From Myxococcales bacterium (GTDB lineage Bacteria; Myxococcota; Polyangia; Fen-1088): a DNA stretch of 9,252 nucleotides. Position 1 is the first letter of the stretch; the number at the start of each line of letters is the position of its first letter. Shown here one piece after another: positions 5,544 to 9,252 of this stretch. The position numbers and the translations under genes are program-made. The stretch spans positions 1-9,252 of the forward strand of contig PMLH01000157.1 of NCBI GenBank assembly GCA_003159055.1, given 5' to 3'. The notes beneath the pieces are model-generated. The model was not told the DNA's origin and did no database searches. It saw only the letters and a program-made list of their open reading frames with translations.

Positions 5544-6680
5544 ATGAGAAGGCACGCTCTGGCTGTTGTCGCCCTGCTGGCCGGCTGTTCGGGCAGCAGC
5601 TCGGGCACCGGTCCGCTCACAGACGCCTCGGTAACCGGCGGCAGTACTTCCGTCGCGCCTGGAGGACAGTCTGGCACCGGTGGCGCGGCTGCCGCCTCAA
5701 GCGGTGGAAGCACCGGCCCTGGCGCGGTTGCTTCGGGGGGCACGCCTTCGACCGGCGGCGCGGGATCGACCGGCGGGACTGGCGCTGGACAAAGCACGGG
5801 CGGAACCGCGGGTGGGGCGAGTGGCGGCGGGACAGGGTCCACCTCGGACGGCGGGGTGGACGCCCGGGACCTCGGATCGGGCGCCCGGGACCTCGGACCG
5901 GGCGCCCTCGGGCCGGATGTTCCGATGCCCGACAGCGCCGATGCGTCGAGGGATCTGCCTCGCGCCGACGTCAGCGCCACGAACAGCGTCACCGTGTACG
6001 TCGCTGGCGATTCCACCGTGTCGACCTACACCAACAGTTCTATCCATCAGGGCGGCTGGGGCCAGTTCCTGCAGGACTACTTCAATTCCAACGCCAAGGT
6101 CGTCAACAAAGCCGTCGGCGGGATGACGTCGCGGCACTTCATCGAAGCTGGCTACCTTGATGCCATCATCGCGGTCATCAAGTCGGGCGACTATCTGTTG
6201 GTGCAATTCGGGACCAACGACGGCAACAAGACCGCTACGTACACGTTGTCCGGTTCGACAACGGAGATCCCCTACTACTTGGATCCGCAGACCGACTTCA
6301 AGACCTACCTGGGGAAGTACGTCGACGCGACTCGCGCCAAGAATGCGACGACGATCTTCGTGACGCCGCCGCCGCGCCACTCGTGCAGTGCCGGCCAAAC
6401 CGGGGTCGGAAACGGGTTGGCTGCCTATGCCACGGCCATGAAAGAGCTTGGTCCTACCTTGAATACCCCGGTCGTCGACTTGAACGCGATGACCATGGAC
6501 TATCTCGCCAGCGTCACCTGTGAAACCTCGGGCAGTACCTTCTATTTGGTGAAGGCGGACGGCACTATCGACAGCACGCACTTCCAGGAAAACGGCGCCA
6601 ACGTGATGGCCGGGCTGGTGGCCAAGGGCAGCGCGGGCATCGCCACGCTCGATGTCCCGCTGGCCGGGTACGTGAAGTAG
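5544..6680 (+). CDS. SGNH / CE12-type rhamnogalacturonan acetylesterase-like lipoprotein
   Basis: Predicted 378-residue lipoprotein esterase. MRRHALAVVALLAGC gives a clean lipobox with C15. Residues 16 to about 120 form a Gly/Ser/Thr linker, then an Asp-rich stretch with ARDLG repeats. The catalytic domain starts near 148: block I YVAGDSTVSTY with nucleophile Ser157, GGWGQFLQ, block II NKAVGGM with Gly192-193, block III QFGTND with Asn225, and DSTHF with Asp343 and His346. That is the full SGNH set in the spacing of rhamnogalacturonan acetylesterases (family CE12), which remove acetyl groups from pectin backbone. The usual GHND is GTND here, so another acetylated glycan is possible. The frame is open from a TTG at 5490, but the signal peptide fits the ATG at 5544; GTG at 5541 is a minor alternative. 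It lies 56 bases after the haem lipoprotein and may share its transcript. Confidence 0.87.
   Translation: MRRHALAVVALLAGCSGSSSGTGPLTDASVTGGSTSVAPGGQSGTGGAAAASSGGSTGPGAVASGGTPSTGGAGSTGGTGAGQSTGGTAGGASGGGTGSTSDGGVDARDLGSGARDLGPGALGPDVPMPDSADASRDLPRADVSATNSVTVYVAGDSTVSTYTNSSIHQGGWGQFLQDYFNSNAKVVNKAVGGMTSRHFIEAGYLDAIIAVIKSGDYLLVQFGTNDGNKTATYTLSGSTTEIPYYLDPQTDFKTYLGKYVDATRAKNATTIFVTPPPRHSCSAGQTGVGNGLAAYATAMKELGPTLNTPVVDLNAMTMDYLASVTCETSGSTFYLVKADGTIDSTHFQENGANVMAGLVAKGSAGIATLDVPLAGYVK
5861..5902 (+). repeat. 21-bp tandem repeat in esterase linker
   Basis: Two 21-base units, 5861-5881 and 5882-5902, differ at one base, and a degenerate third copy continues to about 5916. They code for a seven-residue repeat of the form ARDLGxG in the linker before the catalytic domain. 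Confidence 0.8.
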
Positions 6681-6864
6681 CGCCTTGTTACGGAGTGGGA
6701 GGCGGTCATGGCTGCGGCGAAAACCAACACTGCGGCAACCGCTGCCTGCAACCAGCCTTAGCCTTGACGATGACCCTGTGCATGGTCGCTCATGGTGCTT
6801 CGACAGTCAAAAATGGTTGTAAGGTTCGTGATCCTGGCGCCACAGGCAGAGTGGCCCCGATATC
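6681..6864. promoter_or_regulatory. Intergenic region upstream of the ECF sigma factor
   Basis: These 184 bases separate the esterase from the sigma gene and should contain the sigma operon promoter. TTGACG at 6764-6769 is a possible -35 element, but no matching -10 lies 16-18 bases on. An imperfect direct repeat CATGGTCGCT / CATGGTGCT spans 6781-6799, and the palindrome TGGCGCCA lies at 6835-6842. No open reading frame here looks coding. Confidence 0.35.
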
Positions 6865-7428
6865 ATGTCTACGACGTCCGATCGCAAACCAGAGCTCGCA
6901 GCCCCGGTGGCTGATGAGACCGTTGCGGGGATCTACGACCGCTACGCCCCCCAGGTCGAACGCTGGGCAAGGCGCTTGGCAGGGCCGCGGTTCGACGTCG
7001 AGGACTTGCTTCACGACATCTTTCTGGTCGTGATCCGCCGAGGTCACGAGTTCCGCGGGGACGCCAAGGTCTCGACCTGGCTGTTTCGCATCACCGAGCA
7101 GGTCGTCCGCTGGCGGCGCCGCAACGATTCCCTGCGGCGATGGCTGTGGGGACGCCACCAGCAAGAGCTGGTGGACGCTTCGCTCAGCGCGCCGACCCCT
7201 CTGGAGGAGTTCGAACGACGGGAGCGAGGCCTGAAGCTCTATCAAGCCCTCGACAGACTACCCGAGAAGCTGCGGACCGCGCTGGTTCTTTTCGAGCTGG
7301 AGGGCTTGTCCGGCGAGGAGGTTGCTGCATTGACTGGCACTGAGCTCGGCACGGTCTGGGTCCGCCTCCACCGCGCCCGCGCCAAGTTGGCCGATGTCCT
7401 CGTTGAAGTAGGGGAGACCCAAGCATGA
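6865..7428 (+). CDS. ECF-type RNA polymerase sigma factor
   Basis: Predicted 187-residue sigma-70 family factor with only regions 2 and 4, as in extracytoplasmic-function sigma factors, directing RNA polymerase to a specific promoter set. Region 2 (about 24-90) has YDRYAPQVERWARR, DVEDLLHDIFLVVIRR (44-59, the core-binding helix) and FRGDAKVSTWLFRI (63-76, -10 recognition). A linker of about 40 residues follows. Region 4 (about 126-178) has ALDRLPEKLRTALVL and the helix-turn-helix EEVAALTGTELGTVWVRLHR; many ECF factors have GTVKSRL where this has GTVWVRL. The ribosome site before the ATG is weak. The stop overlaps the next gene by ATGA, so its expression is tied to the membrane protein behind it, the usual place for an anti-sigma factor. 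The group within ECF factors cannot be settled by eye. Confidence 0.93.
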   Translation: MSTTSDRKPELAAPVADETVAGIYDRYAPQVERWARRLAGPRFDVEDLLHDIFLVVIRRGHEFRGDAKVSTWLFRITEQVVRWRRRNDSLRRWLWGRHQQELVDASLSAPTPLEEFERRERGLKLYQALDRLPEKLRTALVLFELEGLSGEEVAALTGTELGTVWVRLHRARAKLADVLVEVGETQA

Positions 7429-8678
7429 AACCGCTAACACGCCTCGACCGCGCTGAACGCCACGACCGCGGGTTGGTGCTGGCCGACCAGCTGCTAGAGG
7501 CGTGCCGGCCCCTCGACAGCCTGCCTTCGGCTGGGCACAGGCGGGTCAAACGTCGCATCGAGGCCTCGGTGGCTCCCCGGAAAGCGAGAGTAACCCCTTG
7601 GCTGCGGCCGATCGTGATCGGAATCACCATGTTGACTTGCGGGGCGACATTCGGCATCGCCATTGACCGACTCGTGTTGAAACGAGAATCTGCGCTCGGG
7701 AGGGAAGCCAGCGTGGGTGCTCATCCCATCCGAACGGCGCCCAGGAAGGGCCGGAAGACCGCGAAGCCGTTGCCAGGCGAGACCGATCTAGGGGAGAGCG
7801 GGGCTGAGGACCAGACACTGGCTCCCCCGTCACCCGCGGCGCTGCCCGCATCGTCACCCGCAACGCTGCCTGCATCGTCACCCGCGCGGCCCGCATCGGC
7901 ACCCGCGACGGCGGCGAATATCTCCTCGCCATCGGGGCTGCGTGGCCCCTCCAGGAAACTGGCGATGCGGGAACCCGATCCGGTCGGGCCGCAGGCATCC
8001 GGCCCCTTCCTCGCCGGCCGGCCCACCGCTTTGGCGCCCTCCCAGCCCGCGTTCCTCACGGAACCGTCGCGGCCGTCCGCTCCTCCAGCGCTCTCGGTGA
8101 TGCCGGCGCCAGCGGCGCTTCCGGCTCAGAGTGCGATGGTTGCTCCGGTGGTTTCTCCTGCGCCTCATCCAGAGGTGCTCGCCGCGTTGACCGAGGAAAG
8201 GCTCATGGCCATCGCGGTGCGGGCCTTGCGCTCGGAGAAAAACGTCGGGTCGGCGCTGGTGGCTCTGGACGAGTACAGGCGACTCTTCCCGCGCGGCCGT
8301 TTCTCGGCCGAAGCCGGCATTCTGCGCGTCGATGCGCTGACCGAGGCGAATCGCCGGGATGAGGCCTTGAGCGCGCTCGACGGCCTCGATCTTTGGCGCA
8401 TGCCGCGCGGGTGCGAACGTCATGTGCAGCGAGGCGAGTTGCGGGCGCGCGTGGGACGGTGGCGCGAGGCCCGCTCCGATTTCGACTGGGTCCTGGCCCA
8501 TGCTTCCCAGCAGGACGGCGACCTGGTCGAACGCTCGCTGTGGGGCAGGGCGCGGGCCTGGCAGCAAGAGGGGCAGCACGAGCAGGCACGCAAGGACGCC
8601 TCGACCTACCTGCACCAATTTGCACACGGCAGGTTTGCCGCCGAGGCCGGTCTGTTGTTGAACAACACCGGACCATGA
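7425..8678 (+). CDS. Single-pass membrane protein with Pro-rich linker and TPR-like C-terminus, possible anti-sigma factor
   Basis: Predicted 417-residue protein. A short basic cytoplasmic part (1-58) precedes one membrane segment (about 60-80, PIVIGITMLTCGATFGIAI). A long Pro/Ala/Ser-rich stretch (about 126-250) would cross the periplasm, and a helical C-terminal domain (about 255-413) resembles TPR/YbgF-type repeats, with FPRGRFSAEAG (288-298) echoed by FAHGRFAAEAG (399-409). The start overlaps the sigma factor stop (ATGA) and has GGGGAG eight bases upstream. Position and topology suggest that the N-terminus binds the sigma factor while the C-terminus senses an envelope signal or partner. 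That is inference: the zinc-binding His-X3-Cys-X2-Cys motif of classical anti-sigma domains is absent. A structural envelope protein is the main alternative. Confidence 0.85.
   Translation: MKPLTRLDRAERHDRGLVLADQLLEACRPLDSLPSAGHRRVKRRIEASVAPRKARVTPWLRPIVIGITMLTCGATFGIAIDRLVLKRESALGREASVGAHPIRTAPRKGRKTAKPLPGETDLGESGAEDQTLAPPSPAALPASSPATLPASSPARPASAPATAANISSPSGLRGPSRKLAMREPDPVGPQASGPFLAGRPTALAPSQPAFLTEPSRPSAPPALSVMPAPAALPAQSAMVAPVVSPAPHPEVLAALTEERLMAIAVRALRSEKNVGSALVALDEYRRLFPRGRFSAEAGILRVDALTEANRRDEALSALDGLDLWRMPRGCERHVQRGELRARVGRWREARSDFDWVLAHASQQDGDLVERSLWGRARAWQQEGQHEQARKDASTYLHQFAHGRFAAEAGLLLNNTGP
7830..7898 (+). repeat. 24-bp tandem repeats coding for a Pro/Ala/Ser linker
   Basis: Units at 7830-7853 and 7854-7877 (24 bases) and a shortened unit at 7878-7898 (21 bases) share TCACCCGC and a GCATCG ending; a partial fourth begins at 7899. 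They encode SPATLPAS-like repeats in the periplasmic linker of the membrane protein and probably vary in number between strains. Confidence 0.75.
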
Positions 8679-9252
8679 ATTCCACCCTCGTCTTGGCCCT
8701 CCTGTTGGCCGGGCCTTCCGTTGCATCGAATTCCAGCTGTCCGTCCGCCAGGGACATCGAGAGCCACCTGTCGGTCTTGCTTCCCATGCAAATCGCCCAA
8801 CCCGGCACCGCCCTGGTGATCGGCCTGCCAGACAGGTTGCTCGTCGATCTGCGCCCGGAGGGGCCCGCCGCGGGCGCGCAGCAGTCGGTGGCCGTGGAAG
8901 ACGACTGCGACCAGCGAGCCCGAGCCGCAGCAATCGTGATTGCCACCTGGTGGCCCAGCGAGCCGGGCGCACAGCCTGGACGGGAAAACCAGGCCGTGGC
9001 CCGACAGCTGGCCAAGCGGGACTGGCTGGCCCTGTCCCTGGGGATCTTCGCGTCTGCGGTCTCGGGCAGCGTGGCGCCCGGCGCGCGGGTCGAGGTTTCG
9101 GCGCGACAGCGCAGGCTCGGCTTCCGCGTCGCGCTGGGGGCCACGGCGTCGCAAGGGGGAAGCCTTGGCAATGGAAGGGTGGACTGGCGGCGGGCAAGCG
9201 GGGAACTGGGACCGACCTATGGCCCAGGACGTCTGAGGGTGGACGCCGGGCT
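8675..9252 (+). CDS. Exported protein of unknown function, C-terminus beyond window
   Basis: Partial gene: 192 complete codons are open to the window edge with no stop. The ATG at 8675 overlaps the stop of the preceding gene (ATGA), making this the third coupled gene of the sigma operon. The product begins MNSTLVLALLLAGPSVASN, a probable signal peptide, then SSCPSARDIESHL. A second cysteine lies in VEDDCDQRARAAAIVIATWW, a layout in which two cysteines could form a disulfide in the mature protein. The visible end, from LGFRVALGATASQGGSLGNG on, has alternating hydrophobic residues and glycines, compatible with the start of an outer-membrane beta structure. I do not recognise a named family. Its place suggests a partner of the TPR-like domain or a signal receptor in the envelope; this is inference. 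Confidence 0.78.
   Translation, partial: MNSTLVLALLLAGPSVASNSSCPSARDIESHLSVLLPMQIAQPGTALVIGLPDRLLVDLRPEGPAAGAQQSVAVEDDCDQRARAAAIVIATWWPSEPGAQPGRENQAVARQLAKRDWLALSLGIFASAVSGSVAPGARVEVSARQRRLGFRVALGATASQGGSLGNGRVDWRRASGELGPTYGPGRLRVDAG

Noticed and set aside
5697..6581. Minus-strand frame opposite the esterase
   Set aside because: No recognisable motif, and the opposite strand holds all SGNH catalytic blocks.
7878..9197. Long minus-strand frame opposite the sigma operon
   Set aside because: Arg/Pro-rich composition typical of an antisense shadow in GC-rich DNA; the plus-strand genes have clear domains and coupled starts.

Overview
The window is GC-rich and fully packed with genes. It looks like a chromosome segment from a myxobacterium-like member of the Myxococcota (Polyangia or a relative). 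That placement is inferred from style: lipoproteins with long Gly/Ser/Thr linkers behind the lipobox, multi-domain haem lipoproteins containing Cys-X-X-Cys-His, and an ECF sigma factor coupled to a membrane-anchored TPR-like protein. No rRNA, tRNA, CRISPR array, insertion sequence or phage gene was seen, and no gap between genes exceeds 200 bases.

Layout. Positions 20-3947 are read on the minus strand. In transcription order they hold a small mono-haem cytochrome c-like lipoprotein (3947-3552), a two-TM potassium channel flanked by two RCK (TrkA-N) domains (3451-1811), a nucleotidyltransferase-fold protein with an altered metal-binding motif (1677-940), and a TIGR04222-type membrane protein ending in a Cys/Gly-rich tail (931-20). 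The last two are tightly coupled, with an 8-base gap and the ribosome binding site overlapping the upstream stop codon. Positions 4147-9252 are read on the plus strand. They hold a four-haem-motif lipoprotein (4147-5487), a lipoprotein of the SGNH / CE12 rhamnogalacturonan-acetylesterase type (5544-6680), and then a three-gene unit with ATGA overlaps: ECF sigma factor (6865-7428), single-pass membrane protein with a Pro/Ala/Ser linker and TPR-like C-terminus (7425-8678), and a secreted protein of unknown function cut by the window edge (8675 onward).

How the genes fit together. The two haem lipoproteins are divergent across 199 bases and carry the same small cytochrome domain. They look like paralogues, possibly co-regulated, acting outside the cytoplasmic membrane in electron transfer. 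The esterase points to deacetylation of plant pectin or another acetylated polysaccharide at the cell surface. The sigma operon looks like an envelope-signalling module whose second gene may replace a classical anti-sigma factor. The points most worth following are the Cys-rich tail protein with its partner nucleotidyltransferase, the asymmetric double-RCK channel, the duplicated haem domains, and the coupled sigma operon. No defence system or wholly new system could be demonstrated from sequence alone.
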